DNA from: Aradus depressus
Taxonomy: Eukaryota > Arthropoda > Insecta > Hemiptera > Aradidae
Assembly (NCBI GenBank): GCA_963662175.1
Contig: OY759215.1
Coordinates: forward strand, 24,355,079-24,419,078
DNA: 64,000 nucleotides
Direction of reading: 5' to 3'
The notes below the pieces were generated by a model. The model did no database searches and had not been told where the DNA came from. It was given only the letters and a program-made list of their open reading frames with translations. Shown in pieces: positions 23,776-34,718 of this stretch (the stretch's first letter is position 1; each line of letters begins with the position of its first letter). Both the position numbers and the translations under genes were made by a program.

Positions 23776-24049
23776 TCTGTAATATCTGCGTGATATCAAT
23801 TATTGGAAGATGTGACTATCATGGTGCTCAGTGCATCATTAGGAGCTATTTAGAGTTAACTTCTTGAACCTCTGAAGAAGATTGGAAATTCTATTCTATG
23901 CGATGTTAACATTAGGACTTGTTTAAATATGTCAACTTCGTAACCTGTAATCTGTATATTTTATTGATTACATATTGACATGCTACCTTTTAGGAGAAAT
24001 GTGGAGTTGACACCTTACTATCATCGTAATGTTATACATATAAAGGCAT

Positions 24050-24410
24050 GGTCAAGTGACGGGTTTCATCCTTCCCCAAGTGAATGTTCAACCAACTTGC
24101 ATGTCTCTCCTTAAATATATATATATATATCAAAAACTTTCAATGTAATGAATGTATCGACACAAAATTTAGTATAATAATTCAGAAGTCCCTATGTAAG
24201 TCAGCTATTGATTTTTTAGCCTAAACGGTGGATTAGTTCGTGTTAGGAAGTACACTGTCGGTGATTCACCGATTTCCTTTGTAAAGTACAACTTTGTTGG
24301 AGATTAAAAACATTATTACAGATAATATCGTGTTCAAGTGAAGGGGTTCTTCCCCAAAGTGAATGTTAAACCAACTTGCATGTCTCTCCTTAAAAATATA
24401 TATATTTTAG
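24050..24410. repeat. Local direct duplication with AT microsatellite
   Basis: AACCAACTTGCATGTCTCTC plus a TA-rich tail occurs at about 24090-24130 and again at about 24370-24410, each preceded by a related GTCAAGTGA / TTCAAGTGA and CCCAA block. A partial family E start (GTCGGTGATTCACCG) lies between them at about 24258. Confidence 0.55.
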
Positions 24411-27400
24411 ATATATTCTGACAGTCATGTTATTTTATAGACTCGCAAGTCTGGATTTAATGACGACTAGAGAAAAACGTATATCCAAAATGTAAGGACA
24501 ACATTTTTAAGCTAACTTAATTTGCTTTAAATACTCCCTAGTTAATAATATAATAACTAATAATTTTATTTCATCAAACCATCTTGCGAAAAAGTAAATT
24601 TGAAAAATGCAAATGTTGTTTCTGAAGGTGTGACTGATTATCTAATTTTCTTGACTATACGTGTCACTCATAGTCGAAAATTGAGTTCAAAATTTCCAAA
24701 ACATGGAGAAAAAAGAAAGATTGAATACGTCTCCGCCCCTCTAAAAAGTGGATATTGACGGTCGGGTAAATATAAGTAAACAGGTATTTAAAAAAAAGTC
24801 ATATAAGGATAACTCATGTTTACACTTCGGAGGACCCCACAAACGTATTTTGTGAAAATGTGTTGGAAAATCTCACTTTTTTTTTTTTAGAATAACCCAT
24901 ATACAGTGTATATTTTTTGAGCTTTATGAATCTCTATTTTTGAGTGTATTAAACATTTTGTATTTTCAATGTATATAAAGAGTGTACAAATTTAACATCC
25001 CATGTATTTGTTTTAAAAGGAAATGGTACTAGTATTGATAGTTTGTGGTTAATGACGGATAGTGTCCTGAATTGATTCCTTCACAGTATGATAGATATTT
25101 TGTGGATCCAAACTATTAAACCGAAACTTCCTCACCTCAAGTTTAAATATAAAAATCATGAAATGGAAATTTGGTGCTCTGTAGTCCAAATACCCGAATA
25201 ACCGGATCGAAAACAAAGATTTTTTAACGAAAAATTAACTGAAAAATATTAGATAATATTTTCAATTCATAAAGTTTAACAAACTAAGATACAGATAGAA
25301 GAAAAAGACAATCGAAAATATGTGTAATTATCAAATTGAAATTGTATGTATCTGGGGTCCGTGTCAGCTTGAAATATAGCCTGAGGTCACTGATTTAACT
25401 AGAATATAATTTCAAGTTTCTGTATATTTTTTCTTAATTACTTTCGAGATCTCACTTCATACTCATCAGTAACTTGGAAACGTTCAGTTGAAAATAAAAA
25501 AAGAATCTTTATTCTTATTTTAGGTACTGTTTTTTTTTCTTTTTTTGATCGAACAGATTTGTATTCAGCTACCTGAAAACACTCCAATTGTCACTGTACT
25601 CAAATACATTTTTTTTGAGAATGACGTTTCAGATTCATGGTAAAATGTAAACGCTAGTAAAATAAACTCTTGGACAGTATAAATATTGTAATGAGTGTCA
25701 TCAGGTGTTTTTTGGCTGACAATTACTAGAAGGAACAGATGTCCATAAGTTTTTAGGAACAATCGCCTGTGTAAACTTTTTCTTTGTTATTTAGTCTCAA
25801 GATATAAAGTGAATCAATTTATTGAAAATTTAAATTTGATATGTTAAAATAAGACTGGGTCTGAATATGTGGCGTAAGAGTGGAAACAACATTTATTTTA
25901 GTTAGATTCATGGATATATTTTATTCCAAGTTTTTTGTCTCTGTAGGTTCTTTCTAAATTTATAAAAACGCCCAAATAATATAAATTGTTTTATCCTATT
26001 TTGTTATGGTTTTGCGTCGCCATTAGCAGTGCTTTCAAACCCCTTGTCCTGCCAAAAATGAGGCTCGGGTTACAAAACATTTATTTATATTATCTTCACT
26101 CTTACTCCTGTATTACTAGTAGTTCAACACATTATGTAATACTCTCCATTGGACGCTTAGTGTTATTATATTAACAATTATTGTATTCATCCGATCATAT
26201 TGAATTTTGTAAGAAAAAAATCTATAAAGTTATTTTGAAATAAGCTTTAGAATTAAAACTTATATTATATACTGTTATGTAATAATTGTATTGAGATTTT
26301 TTTTTTGTCTTTTTTAATTGTTGGAATTTGAAATGAATAAAGTTATTTTACATATAAACACATGGAGCACAAAATGTTTTTGAAAAGTAACAACAAACAT
26401 GTTAGTTCGAAATTGATCATGTAAAAATTTAGTTCAGTAAAAACAGTCAAGGATTTGAAATGACAAAAGTAGAATATTTAAAAATAAAATTGTAAAAAAA
26501 TACATTGAAAAATTAACAATAGCTATTATTATTGTCGAGTGTGGACAAACAGTATTTAGGAGAGGGAGAGGTATCTACATAGCACTGTTGGGCCTTCACC
26601 CAAATAAATATTATCTGTTAACAATTAATCAATATTTTAAAAAATACTTCAATTTTAAGTATTTTGTTTCTTCAGCGTTTTGATGTCATTTTTTTGGCAC
26701 TGAATACTCGTACCAGGGACGAAAGTTTGGTATCAGATAGGAAATCACATTGTAAGCCAAAACGTTTCTATGGACATGGTTCCGCTTACAGATCCTTTCT
26801 GAAGTTCTCCGGCCTGGTAACCACCAGAACACTAATAACAGCTATAAAATCAAATTCTGTAGATGCGTAAGATATATCGATTGGTTAAATCATGGAATAA
26901 ATACGATTTTTATGAAATACATGTTTTTTTATTTATATTTTCTCATTTTTTACTTACCGTTTAAGAAGAATCACTTCTGGTGTTTGGGTGAAGAGAAAAT
27001 AAGGAGTTTTTTTAAATTCTTGGAAGAAGCTTAGGACACGTTGAGTTTCGTCCAGCATTGTTTGTAGCCGTAACTAGCATCTCAGTAGACCAAAGCATTT
27101 CAAGAATATCCCTTTTCCCAGTATAATTTAATTTTCTACCAAACCTCAGAAGTTGGTTACCTTATATGTCACCTTATATGATGATTAAATTTGTTTTAAT
27201 TTAATTTTATCCCTCGTTTGTTTATTGGCTAAAAAGGCGAGTTAAAACGCGCCTGGTTCCCAAGCAACCAACTAAAATAAGATGACAAAATGAAAAAGGA
27301 CAGGAACAAATTAAAAAAAAAAAAAATCATGTGGTTCAGGCTGACAGAATAGCACCGTCTTTCAAAACACATTACCTTACTACTGTTAGTTATTGTGGCT

Positions 27401-27434
27401 CAGCCCCAGGCTTTAACGATATATATAAGACGAA

Positions 27435-27722
27435 GAGGGCGCCGAATTAACTCCTCAGTAGTACGCGTCTTGCCTTCTGAGCTAAAGGTCGTGGGTTCGC
27501 AACCCGGCCGAGGCCCTTAGGTTATTTTATCTGGGAGGTAAAATAAACTTAAGCACGCCGTCCTTCGGATGAGACGTTAAGCGATGGTCCCGAGCCTGTA
27601 CGATGTCAGGTACTCGTTAAAGATCCCTGCCTAATAGGGTATCCTAAATTTAGGGTAGGCAAAATTTAGGACTCCCATAGTAGAGTGGGGCTCATGTCCA
27701 CTAGAGTGACGAAAGAGTGCTA
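27435..27722 (+). mobile_element. SINE with tRNA-like head, 3' truncated
   Basis: Starts GAGGGCGCC, has a degraded A-box region and a B box GGGTTCGCAACCC, then GCACGCCGTCCTTCGGATG and the usual body. It stops at GACGAAAGAGTGC without the CCTAA tail. Confidence 0.75.
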
Positions 27723-28327
27723 ACTATACAAGACGAATATATACTAGATATTGGTTATCTGTATGGGCACGCACCCACAGGTGTTCCTGTTTTTCTTTTT
27801 TCCCCGCAGTGACTGATAGGATGCACCTCACGCCCTGCCGCGCGATTGTTTTCGGTGTGCCTAAACTTGATTATTAAAGTATAATTATTGTTTGAAAATA
27901 AAAAATCAAATAGCCAAAAATTCAGTTGTCAAAAAATATATATATTTTTTGTAATGTTTATCTAGGCGAGTGCTTAAAGATCTGCAAAATTTATTCCCTG
28001 TAACTTCAAGATTAAAAATATTACAGTATAAAACGTTCATAACTTGCAGACAGCTTGAGTGCTTAGCTTTAATATCACTGGAGAAATAAAGGTTCGCAGC
28101 AAAGTGGAGAATACTAAATGTCGTCTAAATCTATCTCAAAAATGGACATTTACCGGAAATAGTATAATTTTGTTCATGAAGTAGAAACATGTAAAAAACG
28201 CAAAACCTTAATTTTGAATTTATTGTGAATACATAACTGTCTCTATGGGAAAATATAGTTTGAATTAATACTCAATCTACATATAACAAATAAATTATAT
28301 TCAAAGTACAAATATGCTTTTTGTTAA

Positions 28328-31300
28328 TTATATTTTTGTGGTATATTTTTCTAAAAATCTTTTATAGTCTTCTTTTTGATCTTTTGAACAAGGCACATAA
28401 TGACCCCCTGGATGCCTTAAAATTTGAGGATTTTCAAAGATGGACATTAAATCTTCACTCCTCACTGAAAAATAAAATAAAATAAAGAATAATAAAAGTG
28501 TAACATTATGTTGCTCGAGGTGAGAACTAGTGCAAGTAAATATATTAATGGCTGTATCCCGTCATTGTCAATACAATATTAATAACAATAAGTTCAGTCT
28601 TAGTATCAAGTGCTGTGGAATAGAGGTTGAGGTATTGGATAATCCACCGGCTTTTTGCTGGTTCCTATCTTCATAAATGAAGAAATATTTCATTATTATC
28701 TAAACTTAAATTTCATGAGTCAAACCATGTGTTAGCTGAGAAAATGAAAGATGGGTAATTCGATATAACTGAGTTGTGCGCACATATTTTTTAAACCGTC
28801 CTGAAAATGGATGATTCTTCATAAGAGTTTATCAAGAATTCTAATCTGGAAAATATCAAAACACCAGGGGGGGGGGGGGGGGGGGAGATATTTTCTTCAA
28901 AATGAGGTCGTTAAAAAAAAGATAAAATTATTAGAATGAGCGAAATTTACATTTCAGTTTACATTCCTATTTCAAAAAATTAGCTACTTTCACTTGCTCC
29001 TTTAAATTGTTTTTACTTCCCCAGCTTTACGAAGTATTGGGGAAGTTATGTAATCGGTCAAAAATTCGATGCGGAGTTTCATGTTTTCCGACCATCAGAT
29101 TTCAAAAATGAAAAAAATTCTGTTCGTGAGTGTGTGTGATGATAACTGCCGATAGAATGAATGTATTAACACGAAATTTTATATGTGAATCCAGAACCTT
29201 GGACGGCAGCTATTGGATTCCAGAATTAGAGGGGAGGCTTAACACAAAAACTCAAATTAATAACTGCAGATAGAACGTATCGACAACATTTTATAATATA
29301 TATATATATAGAGGGCGCCGGTAGCTCAGTGGTAAGTGTACTTGCCTTCTGAGCTCAAGAACGTGGGTTCGAAACCCGACCGAGGCCCTTAGTTTATCTG
29401 GGAGGTAAAATAAACTTAAGCACGCCGTCCTTCGGATGGGACGTTAAGCGATGGTCCCGAGCCTGTACCTGATGTCAGGTACTCGTTAAAGACCCCTAGG
29501 CCTAGGTGAATTAAAATTTAGGGTAGGCAAAATTTAGGACTCCCACAGTAGAGTCGGGCTCATGTCCATCAGGGTGACGAAAGAGTGCTCTGGTAATAGG
29601 CGATATGACCTCGTAGTTAAAGGCCGGGTTGAGTCATAAAACCTAACCTAATATAAATATATAAGTGTGTCCCGCAGACACCGCTTGATTAAGTTTCAGA
29701 CGGATCGGCCTAAAAGGAGGGGGCTCAATTCAATAACTATTAATTGCTGATGTATTGAACTTATGGACACAAAGTTTAGTGCCCCTATCTAAGTCAACGA
29801 TTGATTATTAGCTCAAATGGTCGACTGGTTATGGAGGGAGGAGCGAAAAAATTGATGTTAGTTCTGGGGAAGTACATTGCCGGTAATTTATCAACGTCGA
29901 GTGAATACAACATTAACGGTGACTATTATAACGCTTTTTTGTATCTACTCAAAAATAATATCATTACTTTTTTCTTATTTATTATTGCATTTCATATATT
30001 TGAATTTTTTTTCAGTCAAGATTGACATTAATTCTGGTATAGCAGCTTTCGACTACCTTGGGGGTGAGTGATTAGCGATCCTCCTTACTCTGTATACACT
30101 GTCTTGGGGGGAGAATAGCATTGAACATTTGCTAGTAATAAGGTTCGGACTGGCCTCTATTCCAGGGTACCACAGCAACTTGAGTATAATTATGATAAAG
30201 AACATTTAACAATTAAACACTTCTCCTACCTTTAGAAATGATATTGTCAGTCTCGCCGATAACGTGAAGAGATGGAATTCCAAGAACTTGTTGATAATAT
30301 TTAGAATGTGGAGAACATAAGGACTTGAATCCAGCTACCAAAATAGCAAACTTGAGATCAGCGAAGAATTCTAGGAAAGTAAAATAAGTGGGCTTAAAAT
30401 AATATTTTAAGATATAATCTTAAGTTCTTTTTTTTTTTTCATTCATATTTGCATTAAGTTCATAGTCACTTATTTACTATTAACGTTTTTTGGGTATACG
30501 TTGCCCGTAGGATAAATGTTCAAGGAGCTCGGGATCAGGGTAGGACATAAGTGAGGTATGGCGGGCTGGGGCCAATCTGTTCCCAGCCCGTCTGATACTG
30601 ATTTCTTCTGCTTCCGCCAGAAACCGATAAACCTGCTGAACACTAGGTCAGCTGTAGCAGATCCAGTCTCGCGAGTCAACCACACTGAACTGGTCGAGCA
30701 GCAAACATTCAAGGACTCATGTGCTGGAGTCTCGCTGACGTCGCACGAACACTCCAGGTTGTTCTTCTTCTGTAAGAAGAAGAGTTTCAATCTCCATGAC
30801 CTGATTATGTCTGGATCGTCAGACTGCACCCACGTAGTTGAGACGTACCTGGAAGTATGCATACGTCTTCCGGCCATCCGAACTTCGTAACCAATTTTCT
30901 TTGCCATTTCCCTACTATCCATTCATGGACAATGTCCTTGCAACACTCTGGTCTGGAATGTCCTCGCATAGACACTCGCATTATTGAACACAATAATCGT
31001 GTAGTAATGGTTAGACGTAAGGACTAAATATCTGCTCCTAAAGGCATATTGCTTCTATAGAAGTACTAGGCGAAAGCCCTATCAAGACCAAGTCCTTAGG
31101 AGGGAGGGGGGGGGGGGGGGGGGGGGAGAGAGAGAGAGAGAGAGTGAGAGAACTCCCACGTTGACAGTTCGATAGGCCCTCTTAACACTTGAAATGAGCT
31201 GAACATTCTACAACTGTTATTTCTACAAACATTTGTTTCGGATAAATACGTTATTTATTAAGACGTTAAAAAGCATTTTTTTTTTTTTTTTGTACACGAG

Positions 31301-33134
31301 TATTCCTGGTATGTGTTGATAAGTTCTGGTAGAGAACTTGCAGCCATTATATTAAGCTGCCCGAGAGTCTCACATACTCCTGGAATGTATGTCTATTATT
31401 ATTATTTTTCACAATTTATTAGATATTTTCCATCTCAACTGTGACACAAGATAAAAGATCATATAATGAATTACACAAAAACACATACGTCACTTGTTTT
31501 CTCAGCACCAGTGCCTCAAGCAGAAGGTGGCGGACCAACGACGATTCGGTCGCCGAGGAGGGACACCTGGAATTTCTTACCGTGTTCAGGTGATATTTTT
31601 TGTGGATATAAAACCGAAATTTACTGAACGGTTTGGCTGAAACTGGTTAATATAGGCATGTCTCCATCATGTTAATTTAATGTAACATTTGTATCTAGTA
31701 TACAGTGTAAGACTATTCAAAAGGAATATTTCACATCCTACCTTCCCTCTCTATCATAGATAGAAGAATTGCCACAAACGCAGCCCCCTGAGAAAATCCT
31801 AGGAAACCATCGTAGGGCCCGGTTTTTCTGATGAACTCTTGAACAGTTTGGACACTGTCAGTAAACCCTTTGTCGGTCTCCGAGACCGATGATGAGGCAT
31901 AAGTGTCACCAGGCCCAGTGAACCACCAGCTATGACCATCTGAAAAAAGAAAAACAATTTAACTTCAGCAATCGTCCTCAGAGAAAAAATACAGAGCTGC
32001 TAGTCAGACAAGTAATACAGAATTGGAGAGAGAGAAAAACTTTTCGTCATTCAAACAAACTGATCCATGTTCGCTATTATTCATTTTTTATTGTTGTCAG
32101 ATGACGAAGAACATACTTCTATAGCACTCATCTCGCCAGTGAAAATATTCCATTTATAATGCTATTTGTCGTCTTACAAAAACTACTTTTAAATTACAAT
32201 ATTTGTCCTTACTATATCAAACTGCTGAAAATGTTTAATAAAGTGACCCACGTTTTTAACTTAGTTACACGGTACTGCCGTGGGATTCCCTACTTGACAT
32301 AGCACCCTTCCACCTGAGATATATTAGAAGGGTCGCACTCTGCAAACTGACTTAGTTCATAACTAGACCTGACGATGCTGTAGGGCCGAAACCGGTAGTT
32401 TTGTAAATAACTTTGATGGAATAGACAATATTTCAAAAAAAAGTTTTTTTATTTAATTGCTTAGTTCACAACTTCAACCTGAAGAATAACCTTTCGTAAG
32501 GGTTTTGGAGATCCCACTGCCATTTCGGATATATTTAGCAACAGACTTATTAAAGATAAGATTAGGTTGGTACGAAATTTCTGTACATTTTCAGAGAATG
32601 TCCCTACGTCAAACCGAACTTATATGCAAATTTTCATAAAAATACCCTCAATAATTTTTAGGTATGTTTAGAGAGACACGGTACTAAGTGTTTGTTTTGA
32701 TTTGAAACGCTAAGATGTGAAGGAAATTTTCAAAACCAAGACCAAAACATTGTTCGCTCTCAGAAAGGATAAAAAAAACTACCTCAATCCTTCGGATACG
32801 CGAGGAATAAATTATAATAAGGTCAAAGCTATTATTGAAACTTCCTTAATAGCAACACGATAGCAGTTGTATGGCTTTCATTATAATTTACTAAACTGAA
32901 AATAAGTAACTTTTATTTGATGTTTTAAGTTCGTCCAGAAGTTAACTGTTAACCGTAAGTTTGATGCGTGGTCAAGAAAAAATTACCATTGTCTTCAAAT
33001 CCTTCGAGGGGAGGAATGGTATGAGGAGCCTCCACATAGATTAGCTCCGCATATCGCTTCAGACTCTTCCTTAAAGAACCAGTTTTTTGACAGAAAGTCT
33101 CGCCTTTTTGACGACATCCATGGAAACAGAGTAT
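28328..33134 (-). CDS. OVCA2: OVCA2/FSH1-family serine hydrolase, first exon not placed
   Basis: Alpha/beta hydrolase of the FSH1/OVCA2 type; the human member is an esterase acting on medium to long acyl esters. Exons on the minus strand: 33134-32987, 31939-31742, 30370-30230 and 28464-28328; 624 nt in phase, 207 residues plus stop. It opens ILCFHGCRQ, followed by KTGSLRKSLKRYAEL, then the nucleophile elbow GFSQG (Ser), GETDN (likely catalytic Asp) and HPGGHYVP (His), matching family order. Exon 33134 starts in phase 0 after AAATAG, so a short upstream exon with the start Met is missing (human protein 227 aa). Introns contain a SINE, a LINE fragment and a Penelope-like end. The opposite strand carries NDC1 upstream. 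Confidence 0.9.
28867..28885 (+). repeat. Poly(G) run in intron
   Basis: Nineteen consecutive G in an OVCA2 intron; a candidate G-quadruplex or sequencing-sensitive tract. Confidence 0.9.
29021..29895 (-). repeat. Family E copy interrupted by a SINE
   Basis: On the minus strand, family E blocks flank the SINE at 29311-29652: TTACTTCCCCAGC...GATGCGGAGTTTC on one side, and GGGGAAGTACATTGCCGGTAA at 29867-29887 on the other. This is a nested insertion in an OVCA2 intron. Confidence 0.55.
29311..29655 (+). mobile_element. Full-length tRNA-derived SINE
   Basis: Head GAGGGCGCCGGTAGCTCAGTG (A box) and GGGTTCGAAACCCGACC (B box), then GCACGCCGTCCTTCGGATGG, GGGTAGGCAAAATTTAGGAC and GAGTCATAAAACCTAACCTAA. 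Flanks are TA-rich on both sides, consistent with a target-site duplication that low complexity blurs. Confidence 0.85.
30470..30922 (-). pseudogene. R1-like LINE ORF2 C-terminal fragment
   Basis: The minus ORF reads LKLFFLQKKNNLECSCDV, then ETPAHESLNVC, then FIGFWRKQKK. The C-C-H-C pattern followed by a Trp/Lys-rich tail is the zinc-knuckle-like end of R1/Jockey-type reverse transcriptase ORFs. It shares the layout of 52740-53047 ([36 protein letters not shown]). 5' truncated, within an OVCA2 intron. Confidence 0.65.
31106..31150 (+). repeat. Poly(G) followed by (AG)n microsatellite
   Basis: Twenty-one G residues (31106-31126) directly followed by AG dinucleotides to about 31150, in an OVCA2 intron. 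Polypurine tract. Confidence 0.95.
32240..32460 (+). mobile_element. Penelope-like terminal repeat fragment
   Basis: Shares CTGACTTAGTTCATAACTAG with 20731-20750 and has CTGACGA (32369-32375) and GAAA (32388-32391), followed by GAATAGACAATATTTC. In an OVCA2 intron. Confidence 0.6.
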
Positions 33135-34276
33135 CTATTTAAAAAATTGATTAAATATACAAACAAAGACAGAATAAGTAACATATAATTCAGGCCGGCT
33201 GGAAGAGGAAAGACAGATTTCTTTGTGCAATAGGAGTTCAGCGAGAGGGCCATGTTGCCACCTTCCCGCTCTGTTGCACTATTGTACTCCCGCCTCACTC
33301 CTCAGTCGCCCAATAGCTGCCGTTTTATCTTTTTATATTCCTTACATTACTTCGATCTGAAGACGTCAAATTTGCCGATCGCTTTTTCAGGCGCTTCTAG
33401 TAGGAGGTTGAAACTAGTTACATGTGCCTCAATCCGGTGATAATGCATTATATCAAAATTTCAGCGTTGCATATCAGATATTATGTCATTTTCCTAAACA
33501 TTTGCTTGACTTATGCTAAAACGGTTGGTTTTATTGAAAAATCTATAAAAAAATGTTCCTTATGACATTTCTGACGAACAATTATTATCAAATTTTAAGT
33601 AGCACGGGCAGTTTTTTTTTCTTTTTATTGGCCTTATGTAAGGTTCATATTAAGCATGACTCGTATAACCGTATTACCTAGTTATTTACAACATCCAGGG
33701 CCCCAGGAAAGAAGTTCTATCTTCGAAATAAAACTGTCCCGGATTGGGGCACCGAGTTATAGCGTCTCAGAGTTTGCTCTCCCTAACTACAAAAAAAATA
33801 TAGATATTATTCTACAGCCGTTAAATAAAACCTATGAAAGGTTTCAAATGCAGACAAATAACTAAAAAAATAATATAAAAACAAGTTTTTCAAACCTTTA
33901 CATCTCATATTATGTCAGAATTTATTTGTTCAATGTCTATAATTCATATTCCCATTTAATTGTCTTAATTAAAAAAAGGTTGTAGTATTATATTTGTCAA
34001 AATTGTCTATTTTGTTATCAAGAGAACGAAAAGATATTAACAAACTTGTTGCAGGCAGATCGAAATTTCGCAATAGCTACGATAAACATCAAGTTATAAC
34101 AGTATCTAGCTCTTTACGTAACTAATTAATAAATGTAGAGTAACTGAAATACAATAGCAATCAAAGAACTAACTTTCAGCTTATCAGCCATCAGGAAAGG
34201 ACACACATTTTAACTTTGCCGCTGATATCTTGTGATAACGAATGAATCTCAGTAATCGACACTAATCACCATGTAA
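33135..34276. other. Region expected to hold OVCA2 exon 1
   Basis: No exon 1 could be fixed. An ATG in good context on the minus strand near 33248 (CAACATGGCC) does not splice in phase to 33134 with any donor I can see. The 69-aa plus ORF at 33656-33865 is unrecognised. Confidence 0.35.
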
Positions 34277-34495
34277 TATCGATATGGCTTAATCTTTTGC
34301 TTAAATCGACCAGCTCCCTTCTCATTATATTTTTGAAAGACAATTAGTATCAATATGTGACAATCATTGTTTATTTCAATTTTTTCGTATGTGCAAACTT
34401 AACTATAGACACTTTCTATTGTTCATCAATTATTAATCTCATATATTTAAGAAGATAAGGCATCGATATATCTGAAGTAATAGAAATATATCGAT
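34277..34495. promoter_or_regulatory. DRE-like motif cluster upstream of NDC1
   Basis: An exact TATCGATA at 34277-34284 plus two 7-of-8 matches facing each other (ATCGATA 34462-34468 and TATCGAT 34489-34495) inside an inverted repeat. TATCGATA is the DREF-binding element of insect housekeeping promoters. It lies 220-440 bp before the NDC1 ATG and probably serves the divergent OVCA2-like gene too. Confidence 0.5.
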
Positions 34496-34718
34496 GTCAT
34501 CTGTAACCCGCCATTTCAAATCCATTCTAATCAGAATTAAAAGTGTGGCCCTCATGTTTATTTCGTCTTACTACCGGTTTCTTTGTTCAGTATGAGTTTT
34601 TCTTTTAAATGTTTTCTGGTTATACTCCCCATATGACGAATGAAGTCCATATGACATTGAATTTGTGTAGTGCTGTGTGGTTTTCTAAAGTGCAAGTAAA
34701 GTAGTCAGTTTGTGAACA

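Larger units (their letters stand above)
22619..28327. other. Intergenic region between ELOB and OVCA2-like gene
   Basis: Holds dispersed repeat E (23338-23775), a local duplication (24050-24410) and a SINE (27435-27722). The 68-aa ORF at 26664-26870 follows a CAG acceptor-like site but matches nothing I recognise. The rest is AT-rich. Confidence 0.5.

Noticed and set aside
26664..26870. 68-aa ORF after a CAG acceptor-like site
   Set aside because: No family resemblance, no matching neighbouring exon in phase.
29311..29395. Functional tRNA gene at SINE heads (also 48046 and 27435)
   Set aside because: A and B boxes are present but the acceptor stem does not pair properly and the sequence continues into a repeated SINE body.
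30558..30890. 110-aa plus ORF
   Set aside because: Antisense shadow of the R1-like LINE fragment, which shows the C-C-H-C motif on the minus strand.
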